64,000 bases of DNA, from assembly GCF_002563635.1 (NCBI RefSeq), contig NZ_PDIZ01000001.1:1364001-1428000 (forward strand), given 5' to 3'. This DNA comes from Bacillus sp. es.036. GTDB taxonomy: Bacteria; Bacillota; Bacilli; Bacillales; Guptibacillaceae. Below, piece after piece: positions 26,429-36,479 of this stretch. Each line of letters begins with the position of its first letter. The first letter of the stretch is position 1. A program made the translations under genes and the position numbers. Below the pieces are notes generated by a model. That model saw only the letters and a program-made list of their open reading frames with translations. It was not told the DNA's origin and made no database searches.

Positions 26429-27097
26429 ATGATGGAGAAACAAGTCCTAGTTGTTTTCCCGCACCCGGATGATGAAGCTTTCGGTACTGCAGGGCTAATA
26501 ACGAAATTTGTAAATGATGGCGTGCCTGTCACGTATGCATGTGCAACGCTAGGAGAAATGGGACGCAATATGGGTAACCCATTCTTTGCAACAAGAGAAA
26601 CCCTTCCAGAAGTACGTAAGAAAGAATTGCAGGATGCTTGCAATGCAATGGGGGTTAAAGACGTTCGCATGCTTGGCTTCCGTGATAAAACGCTCGAATT
26701 TGAAGATCCTGAACTGCTAGTTTCAACGATAGCGAAGCTCGTTGATGAATTGAAGCCGTCGTTGATCATTACATTTTATCCTGAATACGGTATCCATCCT
26801 GATCATGATGCCTGTTCGGCTGCAGTCATTGAGACGTTAAAACGAATGCCGAAAGAAGGCCGTCCAACGGTTTATGCTTTGCCTATTACTCCGGATCGCG
26901 AAGCAGTACTCGGTAAGCCAGATAAAGTATTTGATGTAACGGATGTGTTAGAAACGAAGATTAAAACAATCGAAGCTCACCGCTCCCAAACGGAGGCTAT
27001 GGTGGCAAGACTTGAAGATGGCTCAATCGATCCTAACTCCGAAATGATGTCATTTATTAAGCAAGAATCCTTCTGGATCTACCCATTTGATGAATAA
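26429..27097 (+). CDS. bshB2: Bacillithiol biosynthesis deacetylase BshB2
   Basis: A zinc-dependent deacetylase of the LmbE/PIG-L family that removes acetate from GlcNAc-malate to give GlcN-malate in bacillithiol synthesis. It has 222 residues. The zinc motif is PHPDDEAFGTAG, and the third ligand is in HPDHDACS. AAGGAGG lies 5 nt from the ATG at 26429 and 8 nt from a second ATG at 26432; either may be used. The pairing with yojF is the usual one. The same window also has ergothioneine genes, so this organism may make both thiols. Confidence 0.92.
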   Translation: MMEKQVLVVFPHPDDEAFGTAGLITKFVNDGVPVTYACATLGEMGRNMGNPFFATRETLPEVRKKELQDACNAMGVKDVRMLGFRDKTLEFEDPELLVSTIAKLVDELKPSLIITFYPEYGIHPDHDACSAAVIETLKRMPKEGRPTVYALPITPDREAVLGKPDKVFDVTDVLETKIKTIEAHRSQTEAMVARLEDGSIDPNSEMMSFIKQESFWIYPFDE

Positions 27098-27179
27098 GTT
27101 CTGAAGCGTTCATATCTATTCCGAACAGAACGTGATATAATTTGCACTATAATATGATAGATGGAGGAATACGACCTAA

Positions 27180-28799
<1,620 letters not shown>

Positions 28800-28805
28800 T
28801 ATGGT

Positions 28806-28837
28806 AAAAGCGGGTCCCCTAAATGGGACCCGCTTTT
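28806..28837. terminator. Bidirectional terminator between the ABC-F and MATE genes
   Basis: AAAAGCGGGTCCC pairs with GGGACCCGCTTTT around a 6-nt loop. Confidence 0.92.
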
Positions 28838-30191
28838 ATTCGTATATTGTTCGTTTTGCTTTCTGAACATGACGCAAACGAAGAAATAAGGTAATGGCCG
28901 CAACAAAAAGTCCAGCACTCAGACCGACCCAATAACCGTATGGACCAAACGCTGTGTATTTCGCAAGTATAAAACCTAAAGGAAGACCGATCACCCAATA
29001 AGAAATTAAGCTCATAACGAGTGTCACATTTACATCCTTATAACCTCGGAGTGCTCCCTGAATTGGAGCAGCAACAGCATCTGAAAGCTGGAAAAAGATC
29101 GCGTAGATTAAGAATACTTTAATCAGGTCGAATACGTTTTGATTACTTGTATACCAGCTTGCTACTGCATCATTGAAGAGATATAAACATAGAGCTGAAA
29201 ACAAAGCCATACCAACTGCAAAAGCAATGCCTATGTAACTGTAGTGTTTCGCATCCAGTAATCTTTTTGCGCCAACTTCAAATCCGATAGCGATTGTTAA
29301 CGCCATAGAAATACTAAGTGGAATCATATATAGAAGAGAGGCGAAGTTGATAGCCGCCTGATGAGCAGCAATCGTTTCGGTTGAATACGTGCTCATTAAT
29401 AGCGTAACGGCGGCGAAAATACTTACTTCAAAAAAGATGGAAAAACCAATAGGCACGCCAATTTTCAACTGTTCTTTCCAAGTTGAAAATGAGATTGAAT
29501 AAAAACGTTTGAAGATCCCGTATGCTCTAAACGGTCTTACTTTTATCACGACCAGTAATGCGATGAAAAGAATAAACCAGTAAGTGATCGCCGATGCATA
29601 TCCGGCACCAACACCGCCTAACTTGGGAAATCCCCATTTACCAAAAATGAGAACGTAATTGAAAAATACATTGATTGGAAGCGATGTAAGAGTAACGAGC
29701 ATCGTGGTTCTTGTCTCTCCAAGGGCATCAAAGAAACTTCTTAAAACGGAGTAAATAAACAGTGGGATAATCCCAAATGAAAGTCCGATTAAATACTCTT
29801 TTGCAATTTGAGCTACGTTGTCCTGAAGATCCATTGTATTTAAAATAGGATCCAAAATGAAACTTCCAACTACTAAAATACTAAGTGATAACACAATGGA
29901 AAGATAAATGCCTTGCAGGACTGAAAAAGAAACACGTTCTTCCTGTTTCGCCCCAATATAATGTGACACGATTGGCGTTATGGCAAGTAAAATGCCGCTT
30001 AAGCCTGTGAAGACAGGGACCCAAAGACTTGAGCCAATCGCAACCCCGGCAAGATCATTCGCCCCAGCTCTTCCGCTCATGATCGTGTCTACAAAGTTCA
30101 TTGAATACAGACCAACTTGCGTAATTAAAATCGGGTACAAAATGACAATTAATAGTTTGATTTTTTCCTTGAGTGAATGTGTTGGATACAT
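28836..30191 (-). CDS. MATE family multidrug efflux transporter (NorM-like)
   Basis: A 451-residue Na+- or H+-driven exporter of the inner membrane with twelve hydrophobic segments in two homologous halves. Family landmarks are ITQVGLYSMNFVDTIMSGRAG at the N terminus and GALRGYKDVN in the second half. AAGGATG precedes the ATG at 30191. B. subtilis YojI is the probable counterpart, given the neighbouring yoj genes (from memory of that map). The substrate is unknown. Confidence 0.9.
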   Translation of the reverse strand: MYPTHSLKEKIKLLIVILYPILITQVGLYSMNFVDTIMSGRAGANDLAGVAIGSSLWVPVFTGLSGILLAITPIVSHYIGAKQEERVSFSVLQGIYLSIVLSLSILVVGSFILDPILNTMDLQDNVAQIAKEYLIGLSFGIIPLFIYSVLRSFFDALGETRTTMLVTLTSLPINVFFNYVLIFGKWGFPKLGGVGAGYASAITYWFILFIALLVVIKVRPFRAYGIFKRFYSISFSTWKEQLKIGVPIGFSIFFEVSIFAAVTLLMSTYSTETIAAHQAAINFASLLYMIPLSISMALTIAIGFEVGAKRLLDAKHYSYIGIAFAVGMALFSALCLYLFNDAVASWYTSNQNVFDLIKVFLIYAIFFQLSDAVAAPIQGALRGYKDVNVTLVMSLISYWVIGLPLGFILAKYTAFGPYGYWVGLSAGLFVAAITLFLRLRHVQKAKRTIYE

Positions 30192-30317
30192 GGTGCAACA
30201 TCCTTGCTATGTAGAATACTGAACACGGAAATTATAGCACATTCTACCTCATCAATTAGTAAGTTATGCTACACTAAATATGTGAAATAGTGAACATATA
30301 GAATGAGGTGTTAATCT

Positions 30318-30728
30318 ATGAATAGGCGAGAAGAAGTGGATACAAATATTATTCTTTTTGATGGGGTTTGCAATTTATGCAATGGATTAGTAAAGTTTAT
30401 GTTTAAATACGATAAGAAAGCCGTTTTCTCTTTTGCATCTCTTCAATCAGAAACGGCAGAGATCCTTCTTAGGAAAGCTGGTCTTACAGAAGTACCAGAT
30501 AGTGTGATTGTGATAAAAGAAGGGAAGGCGCTAGTTAAATCCGAAGCAGCTCTTTCGATCATTCAACAACTTGGCGGATGGTTTAAGCTATTGCTAATAT
30601 TTCGCTTATTCCCACGTTCAATTAGAGATCGGCTCTATGACGAAGTAGCCAAACGTCGTTATAAATGGTTCGGAAAAAAAGAAAGCTGTATGATCCCAAC
30701 AAAGGAACAAAGAAAGCGGTTTTTGTGA
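30318..30728 (+). CDS. DCC family (DUF393) thiol-disulfide oxidoreductase-like protein
   Basis: A 136-residue protein with the family-defining FDGVCNLCN (the D-x-x-C-x-x-C motif near residue 13). DUF393 proteins have a thioredoxin-like fold and probable thiol redox activity; the substrate is unknown. GAGGTG precedes the ATG. It is divergent from the MATE gene and separated from the ABC genes by about 160 nt containing a TATAAT (near 30773). Confidence 0.85.
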   Translation: MNRREEVDTNIILFDGVCNLCNGLVKFMFKYDKKAVFSFASLQSETAEILLRKAGLTEVPDSVIVIKEGKALVKSEAALSIIQQLGGWFKLLLIFRLFPRSIRDRLYDEVAKRRYKWFGKKESCMIPTKEQRKRFL

Positions 30729-30887
30729 AAAGAAAAACGTTGAAATTGCATTCCTATCAATTTTGTTGTTATATAATGGAAAAATAATGAAGAGAAGAAG
30801 GATATACGAATTCTTCTAGCAAGAAAGGCATTGATCACTCATATAACTTACATATCGCAATCATGCATCACTTGAGAGGAGGATTTC

Positions 30888-31799
30888 ATGGAGCATGTCA
30901 TTATAGTAGAGGGTGTATCTAAAAAGTATGGTTCTGTGTTTGCAGTGAAGGATTTATCTTTCTCCGTAAAAAAAGGTGAAATCTTCGGCATTATTGGTCC
31001 TAATGGTGCAGGCAAAACAACGACGCTTGAAATGCTTGAAGGTATATTAAAACCTAATAGCGGTACGATTGATGTATTAGGCTATGTTCCAACGAAACAG
31101 TTGCGCGCATTGAATAAGCGCATTGGCGTACAATTTCAATCCACTTCGATCCAAAAGAAAATGAAAGTAAAGGAAGCGCTTCAATTGTTTGCATCATTTT
31201 ACGATGGGCCGAGTCAAAAGGATCATTTGATTGAATTACTCGGACTGCACGAGAAGTTAAACGTAAATTTTGAAGATCTATCAGGAGGTTGGAAGCAACG
31301 TGTCACGCTAGCACTCGCTACGATTCATCAGCCTGAAATCTTATTTCTTGATGAGCCAAGTATGGGGCTGGATCCTCATGCACGTAGGGAGATGTGGTCA
31401 TTGATTGAACGATTGAGAAAACAGGGCTGTACAATTGTGATTACTACCCATTACATGGAGGAAGCAGAAAAATTATGCGACCGTGTCGCTATGATTTACC
31501 ATGGTGAATTAAAAGCGCTTGATAAGCCACAGCAGCTATTAAGTGGGAGCATTTCAAAAAATATCACTTTCGAAAGCCATCAGTTAAAACTTGAGGATAT
31601 AGAACCAATACCAGGTGTGATAAGAGTCGAAGAAAATGACGGGCTATTTCACGTGTTTTGTAAAAATCAGCAAGAAACAGCTTATCATATTTTTCGCATC
31701 TGTCATGAACGAGAAATTTCTCTTTCGAACTTCTATTTCGAGAAAGGTACTTTAGACGACTTATTTGTACACTATCTCGAAGAGGAGGTCGGCCAATGA
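30888..31799 (+). CDS. ABC transporter ATP-binding protein (ABC-2 type exporter)
   Basis: A 303-residue ATPase of the drug or lantibiotic exporter class. Walker A is GPNGAGKTTTLEML, the signature is LSGGWKQRV (Trp in place of Gln), Walker B is ILFLDEPSMGLDP and the switch His is in ITTHYMEEA. About 75 C-terminal residues form a regulatory extension. GAGAGGAGG precedes the ATG. The stop overlaps the permease start (ATGA), so the two are coupled. No regulator or substrate gene is adjacent. Confidence 0.9.
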   Translation: MEHVIIVEGVSKKYGSVFAVKDLSFSVKKGEIFGIIGPNGAGKTTTLEMLEGILKPNSGTIDVLGYVPTKQLRALNKRIGVQFQSTSIQKKMKVKEALQLFASFYDGPSQKDHLIELLGLHEKLNVNFEDLSGGWKQRVTLALATIHQPEILFLDEPSMGLDPHARREMWSLIERLRKQGCTIVITTHYMEEAEKLCDRVAMIYHGELKALDKPQQLLSGSISKNITFESHQLKLEDIEPIPGVIRVEENDGLFHVFCKNQQETAYHIFRICHEREISLSNFYFEKGTLDDLFVHYLEEEVGQ

Positions 31800-32536
31800 A
31801 CGCTGTCGTGCAGTTAGCGATTCTAGAAACGAAAATGTTCTTTCGAGATCGTTTAAGTGTGTTTTGGACCTTTCTTTTTCCTGTTGTCATGATCTGGCTT
31901 TTTGGTTCCATGTTCGTAGGAAATGAAATGAACGGCCTTACTTTTGCTGAGCAGTTTGTTCCTTCTTGGATTGGCGTAAACATTGTAACAACTTCTTTTT
32001 TTACTTTAGGTACGGTTCTTGCTGGCTACCGTGAAACAGGCGTTTTGCGAAGGTATCAATCAACCCCGCTTCAGCCTTGGAAAATTCTCGCAGCGCATAC
32101 TGTGCAGGGGACTGTTATTTTCTTTTTTTCTGCAGTGTTACTGATGGTCTTTGGAATGTGGATGTATGGCCTCTCCTTACCTGAATATATTGGAAGCACA
32201 CTGCTAGCTTTAGTTATTAGTATTCTAGCTTTCTTTCCTTTTGCTCTATTCCTTACATCGCTTGCTAAAAATACCCAGGCTGCTGCCGCAATTAGTTCCC
32301 TCTTCTTAAACGTCATGCTTTTTTTATCTGGGGCCACTTTTCCAATTGCCTTTATGCCAGAAGCGCTTCAGTTCGTTGCCAAACTACTTCCGCTTTATTA
32401 TGTGATTAATTTGCTTCGCGGAACGTGGAACGAAGCTCCTATTTCCTCATATGGATTTGAAGTAGGGATTTTGTTAGGAATTTCAGTAGTTTCAATCCTA
32501 CTGGCCTCTCGTTTTTTTAGATGGAGCGGAAAGTAG
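31796..32536 (+). CDS. ABC-2 type permease subunit
   Basis: A 246-residue integral membrane protein with six hydrophobic segments, forming the channel for the preceding ATPase. The central GTVLAGYRETGVLRRYQSTP and late FLSGATFPIAFMPE are typical of ABC-2 permeases. It overlaps the ATPase gene by 4 nt. No terminator is obvious after it; about 120 nt of AT-rich sequence follows before the next promoter. The exported compound is unknown. Confidence 0.88.
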   Translation: MNAVVQLAILETKMFFRDRLSVFWTFLFPVVMIWLFGSMFVGNEMNGLTFAEQFVPSWIGVNIVTTSFFTLGTVLAGYRETGVLRRYQSTPLQPWKILAAHTVQGTVIFFFSAVLLMVFGMWMYGLSLPEYIGSTLLALVISILAFFPFALFLTSLAKNTQAAAAISSLFLNVMLFLSGATFPIAFMPEALQFVAKLLPLYYVINLLRGTWNEAPISSYGFEVGILLGISVVSILLASRFFRWSGK

Positions 32537-32661
32537 CAGTAGACGAAAATGGTAAGGGTTGTAAAAAATAAACTTTACTCATTTCAACCATCTTTAATTT
32601 GATGATTCGGTTTAAAATACGAACGTTTTATTGTTTTTATTTGAAAATATTCATGTTTTAC

Positions 32662-32690
32662 TTGAACCTCACTTATGGGTTTGCTATGGT
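32662..32690 (+). promoter_or_regulatory. Promoter of the guanine riboswitch / nucleosidase unit
   Basis: TTGAAC (32662-32667), a 17-bp spacer and TATGGT (32685-32690), ending 25 nt before the aptamer. The 120 nt upstream, back to the permease stop, show nothing else. Confidence 0.6.
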
Positions 32691-32715
32691 AGGTAAGTAC
32701 TAACTAAATCAATTT

Positions 32716-32789
32716 TTACTCGTATATTCTCAGAAATATGGTCTGAGCGTTTCTACCCGGTTCCCGTTAAAGTACTGGACTACGAGTTG
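32716..32789 (+). promoter_or_regulatory. Guanine-class purine riboswitch aptamer
   Basis: The purine aptamer is complete. P1 is ACTCGTA/TACGAGT (32718-32724 with 32781-32787). P2 is formed by TCTCAGA and TCTGAGC, the J2/3 segment has TTTCTACC, and the P3 stem-loop runs from CCGG to CTGG. The key pyrimidine before P1 is C (GGACTACGAG), the guanine form; adenine riboswitches have U there. Two terminator-like hairpins follow, so control is probably premature termination when guanine or hypoxanthine is abundant. Confidence 0.95.
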
Positions 32790-32797
32790 AAGTATGC

Positions 32798-32849
32798 TGA
32801 TAACTGTCTTTGTTTTTATAATGAAAAATAAGATGACAGCTATTTTTTA
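32798..32849 (+). terminator. First terminator-like hairpin of the guanine riboswitch
   Basis: CTGTC (32804-32808) pairs with GACAG (32835-32839), with TTTTT/AAAAA pairing inside, and is followed by TATTTTTTAT. It lies 10 nt after the aptamer and is the better-placed expression platform. Confidence 0.6.
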
Positions 32850-32865
32850 TACTTGAACTTTTGTG

Positions 32866-32905
32866 GTCTGGAGGGTAGAACATTACACCATCCAGACTTT
32901 TTTTT
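32866..32905 (+). terminator. Second, stronger terminator in the guanine riboswitch leader
   Basis: GTCTGGA pairs with TCCAGAC, extended by GGT/ACC after one mismatch, and is followed by eight T (32898-32905). It lies about 115 nt before the start codon, within the leader. Confidence 0.85.
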
Positions 32906-33019
32906 CACGAATACGAGAATGGTATTCTAGAAGGGAGCAGCAAAAGAAAGGTTAGTCAGTCAGGTTATCGTGTTTATTTTAAAAAATATCCGAACTTACA
33001 TACTAGGGAGAGAGCAACC

Positions 33020-33892
33020 ATGAGGAAACCAGTGATTAAAAAATACGTAGCAACAATGATGCTAACTTTACTTTTGCTAGTTGTTTTGTCAGCATGTAAC
33101 TCTGAATCAGAATCTTCTGCAGAGCAAGAGACAACGGAGCGTCCCATTCTTGTTCAGGGACCAATGCCAATTGAAGCAGAAAAATTTGCAGAAAGATTAG
33201 AAAATGTGACGGAAGAAACTTCAGGATCATTTGTTTTTTATAAAGGAACGGTAGATGATTATCCAGTGATTGTTGCAAAGACAGGAAAAGGTATGGAAAA
33301 TACAGCTGCTGCAACAGCCGTAGCCATCGAGAAGTACAATCCACTTGCGATTATCAACCAGGGTACTTCGGGTGGTCATGACCCCGAATTAGATGTATTT
33401 GATATCGTTCTAGGCAAAAGAACGACGAACACCGGGTCTCTAAAGACGGTTAATTTGAATGAGGATGAAGGTATAAAGCCAACGGAATGGAAGCCAATGG
33501 ATTTAATGGCTTCTGAGGGTAGCGCAGGAGAAGATCCTGATGCAGAAAATATACGCTACTTTGAAGGAGACCGAGATTTACTTGCTGCAGCAAACGCTGT
33601 AAAAGATGACTATCAAAAAGGAAAAGTTGTGGAAGGAACGATCGGTTCTGCAGACGTGTGGAATAATGAAATTGATCGTATTAATTGGTTTCATGAGAAG
33701 TATGGTACATCCGTTGAAGAAATGGAAGGCGCAGCAGGAGCTCAAATCGCTCAAGCCTACGATGTCCCTTTCCTTGGGATTCGTATTCTTTCAAATAATA
33801 AAGTAAACGGAGGAGAATATAACCCAAGTACCGCTGAAGCAAATCAGGAATATGTTTACAAAGTTGTCCAACAATATATAAGAAATAACTAG
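33020..33892 (+). CDS. Secreted purine nucleosidase/nucleoside phosphorylase-like lipoprotein
   Basis: A 290-residue protein with a lipoprotein signal (KK, then a hydrophobic run ending LSAC, Cys26), so it is anchored outside the cell. The rest is a PNP/UDP phosphorylase fold related to MTA/SAH nucleosidase: VVAKTGKGMENTAAATA at the start of the core, the substrate-binding EMEGAAGAQIAQ near residue 235, then RILSNNKV. MTA/SAH nucleosidases have a catalytic Asp after the Ser in the last block; here it is Asn, as in 6-oxopurine-specific trimeric PNPs. Together with the guanine riboswitch this suggests guanosine/inosine cleavage outside the cell (inference). GGGAGAGAG precedes the ATG. Confidence 0.85.
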   Translation: MRKPVIKKYVATMMLTLLLLVVLSACNSESESSAEQETTERPILVQGPMPIEAEKFAERLENVTEETSGSFVFYKGTVDDYPVIVAKTGKGMENTAAATAVAIEKYNPLAIINQGTSGGHDPELDVFDIVLGKRTTNTGSLKTVNLNEDEGIKPTEWKPMDLMASEGSAGEDPDAENIRYFEGDRDLLAAANAVKDDYQKGKVVEGTIGSADVWNNEIDRINWFHEKYGTSVEEMEGAAGAQIAQAYDVPFLGIRILSNNKVNGGEYNPSTAEANQEYVYKVVQQYIRNN

Positions 33893-33914
33893 AATACGGC
33901 CGTGTTTTAACAAG

Positions 33915-33970
33915 AAACAGCTTAAGTCATAAGTGCAAGGTAAGACGCACTTTTCTTAAGCTGTTTTTTA
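33915..33970 (+). terminator. Terminator after the nucleosidase gene
   Basis: AAACAGCTTAAG pairs perfectly with CTTAAGCTGTTT and carries an inner AAGTGC/GCACTT stem. TTTT follows. Confidence 0.88.
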
Positions 33971-34123
33971 TATTCTAAACTATCTCACTTTCCTACTTGC
34001 GACAGTATGCTAGTTTTTTGTGCATTTCATTTTACACTTTGTATAGTGTATCAAAGAAATGAATCTTCTACACTTTTATTAGAAAGAAAATTCAGTTAAT
34101 TACTCGAATGGGAGGTTATACAT

Positions 34124-35014
34124 ATGTCAGATTCAGTGAAAATTGGGTTGATTCAGGCAAAAAATGAGGTTGATGGCAACGAACCGGTTGAGCTGCATAA
34201 GCAAAAAGCGATTGAAAAACATATTCAGCTTGTAAGAGAAGCAAGTGAAAAGGGGGCTCAAATTGTTTGTTTACAAGAGATTTTCTATGGACCGTATTTT
34301 TGTGCAGAGCAGAATACGAAGTGGTACGACGCTGCAGAAGAAATTCCGGAGGGACCAACAACGGTAAGGTTTCAAGCACTTGCTCGTGAACTTGGGATCG
34401 TGATCGTATTACCTATTTATGAACGTGAAGGCATATCAACTTATTACAACACAGCAGCTGTCCTTGATGCGGACGGTTCCTATCTTGGAAAATACCGAAA
34501 ACAACATATTCCGCACGTAGCGGTTGGGGACAACGGACACGGGTTCTGGGAAAAGTATTATTTTAAGCCAGGAAACCTGGGTTACCCAGTGTTTGATACG
34601 GCTTTCGGCAAAATTGGCGTGTACATTTGTTATGATCGTCACTTTCCTGAAGGAGCGCGCTTGCTTGGGTTAAACGGAGCAGAAATTGTTTTTAACCCTT
34701 CCGCTACAGTAGCTGGACTTTCTGAATATTTATGGAAGCTTGAGCAGCCAGCTCATGCGGTAGCGAACGGCTACTATTTAGGAGCTATTAATCGTGTCGG
34801 GACTGAAGCGCCATGGAATATGGGAGAATTTTATGGCCAGTCTTATTTAGTAGATCCACGTGGCAACTTTGTTGCGATGGGCTCGCGTGATGAAGATGAA
34901 GTTATTATCGGTGAAGTGAATAAAAAGATGATTCGTGAAGTTCGAGATACATGGCAATTCTATCGTGATCGCCGTCCAGAAACTTACGGAGAAATGACGT
35001 CGTTATTACCTTAG
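34124..35014 (+). CDS. Beta-ureidopropionase-like carbon-nitrogen hydrolase (nitrilase superfamily)
   Basis: A 296-residue amidohydrolase with the nitrilase Glu-Lys-Cys triad: Glu in CLQEIFYGPYF (about 48), Lys in KYRKQHIPH and Cys in GVYICYDRHFPEG. In this context it most likely hydrolyses N-carbamoyl-beta-alanine to beta-alanine, CO2 and ammonia, the third step of reductive uracil breakdown. N-carbamoylputrescine amidase is the close alternative by sequence. GGGAGG precedes the ATG. A terminator separates it from preT, so it may be its own unit or be joined by read-through. Confidence 0.88.
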   Translation: MSDSVKIGLIQAKNEVDGNEPVELHKQKAIEKHIQLVREASEKGAQIVCLQEIFYGPYFCAEQNTKWYDAAEEIPEGPTTVRFQALARELGIVIVLPIYEREGISTYYNTAAVLDADGSYLGKYRKQHIPHVAVGDNGHGFWEKYYFKPGNLGYPVFDTAFGKIGVYICYDRHFPEGARLLGLNGAEIVFNPSATVAGLSEYLWKLEQPAHAVANGYYLGAINRVGTEAPWNMGEFYGQSYLVDPRGNFVAMGSRDEDEVIIGEVNKKMIREVRDTWQFYRDRRPETYGEMTSLLP

Positions 35015-35016
35015 CG

Positions 35017-35046
35017 AGCAGGTGTGGTTTGGCCACCTGCTTTTTC
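35017..35046 (+). terminator. Terminator between the ureidopropionase gene and preT
   Basis: GCAGGTG pairs with CACCTGC, followed by five T, directly after the stop codon. Confidence 0.85.
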
Positions 35047-35097
35047 GTTTAAAGCTCTTGCAGAACAGAGCTCATTTTATTTATAGGGGGGACTCAT

Positions 35098-36459
35098 ATG
35101 AGTACTAGCGAACCAATGATTCAACGAGAGCTTCAGAAACGATTTACCGAAGTCACACCACCGCTCACGAACCAGGAAGCGTTTCAAGAATCGCAAAGGT
35201 GTCTTTATTGTTACGATGCTCCGTGCATCCAGGCGTGTCCAACCGGCATTGATATCCCTACCTTTATTAAGAAAATCGCGTCAGGTAATATGAAAGGTTC
35301 CGCTAAAACAATCATGACAGCCAATCCAGTAGGGGCAAGCTGTGCAAGAGTTTGTCCAACTGAAGAACTATGTGAAGGTGCTTGCGTACTTAATCATTCG
35401 ACGAAACCGATTTTAATCGGAAACCTTCAAAGGTACGCCACTGATTGGGCAATAAAAAATGATCAAGTCCTATTTAAAGAAGGTCAACCAAACGGTAAGA
35501 GCGTCGCCATTGTGGGGGGAGGTCCAGCGGGATTATCTGCCGCTCGCGAGCTTGCTCTACTTGGGTATAGTGTGACGGTTTATGAAGCTGAAAAGCAAGC
35601 AGGGGGTCTCGATACGTATGGGATCGTCTCATTTCGCTTACCAAAGGCAATATCTTTATGGGAAGTTGAGCAAATTGAAAAACTAGGCGTTACGATTAAA
35701 ACGGGTGTAAAGATTGGGGAAGATATTCCATTTACTGAGCTTCTTTCAACGAATGATCGCGTGATTTTAGCAATTGGAATGGCAAACGTCCCTGATCTTC
35801 AAATTCCAGGAGAAAATGCGGAGGGCGTTTATGATGCGATTGAACTCGTTAAGATGACGAAAGACGCACCATTTCCAACTCACTTAAAAAATAAGAAAGT
35901 TGTTGTTATTGGTGCGGGAAATACTGCAATCGATGGTGCTACTTGCTCCGTTCGACTTGAAGCAGAAAATGTGAAAATTCTTTATCGTCGATCCGAACAA
36001 GAAATGACCGCCTATGATTTTGAATACGAGTTTGCCAAACAAGATGGCGTTGAGTTTCGCTGGTTAACCCAGCCGGTCGAAATCATCACAAATGAATCAG
36101 GAGAAGTAAAAGGAATGAAATGCGTTAAAATGAAGCTCTCAGAAGCCGCTGAAGATGGGAGAAGGAGCACTGAACCTATTCCGAACTCTGAATTTTTAAT
36201 TGAATGCGATGCGATCGTAAAGGCGATCGGTCAAAAGCGTCATCTTTCTTTTATTGAAGATCTTGGTATTGCGCATAACGACGGCGTTATTTTAATTAAC
36301 CCTGATACGATGGAAACATCCAATCCAAAAATCTATGCTTGTGGAGATGTGATCTTTGGAAAAGGACAGGGGGAAGCCATGGTTGTTTCCGCGGCACAAC
36401 AAGGGAAAACAGCTGCTTATCATATGCATGAAAGTTTAAAAGAAACGTACTCAGCTTAA
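35098..36459 (+). CDS. preT: Dihydropyrimidine dehydrogenase (NAD+) subunit PreT
   Basis: The electron-transfer subunit of the enzyme that reduces uracil and thymine to their 5,6-dihydro forms. It has 453 residues and is homologous to the GltB/DPD N-terminal half. Fe-S cysteines are in CLYCYDAPCIQACPTGIDIP and CARVCPTEELCEGACV, FAD binds at VGGGPAGLSAARE (about residue 138) and NAD at VIGAGNTAIDGA (about 280). A GGGGGG-type RBS (TAGGGGGG) lies 9 nt before the ATG. It is followed by preA after 20 nt. Confidence 0.94.
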   Translation: MSTSEPMIQRELQKRFTEVTPPLTNQEAFQESQRCLYCYDAPCIQACPTGIDIPTFIKKIASGNMKGSAKTIMTANPVGASCARVCPTEELCEGACVLNHSTKPILIGNLQRYATDWAIKNDQVLFKEGQPNGKSVAIVGGGPAGLSAARELALLGYSVTVYEAEKQAGGLDTYGIVSFRLPKAISLWEVEQIEKLGVTIKTGVKIGEDIPFTELLSTNDRVILAIGMANVPDLQIPGENAEGVYDAIELVKMTKDAPFPTHLKNKKVVVIGAGNTAIDGATCSVRLEAENVKILYRRSEQEMTAYDFEYEFAKQDGVEFRWLTQPVEIITNESGEVKGMKCVKMKLSEAAEDGRRSTEPIPNSEFLIECDAIVKAIGQKRHLSFIEDLGIAHNDGVILINPDTMETSNPKIYACGDVIFGKGQGEAMVVSAAQQGKTAAYHMHESLKETYSA

Positions 36460-36479
36460 GAGGAGAAAGGGGAATAACG

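Noticed and set aside
26395-26769. 124-residue open frame opposite bshB2
   Set aside because: A low-complexity Ser/Thr-rich product typical of an antisense shadow; no RBS.
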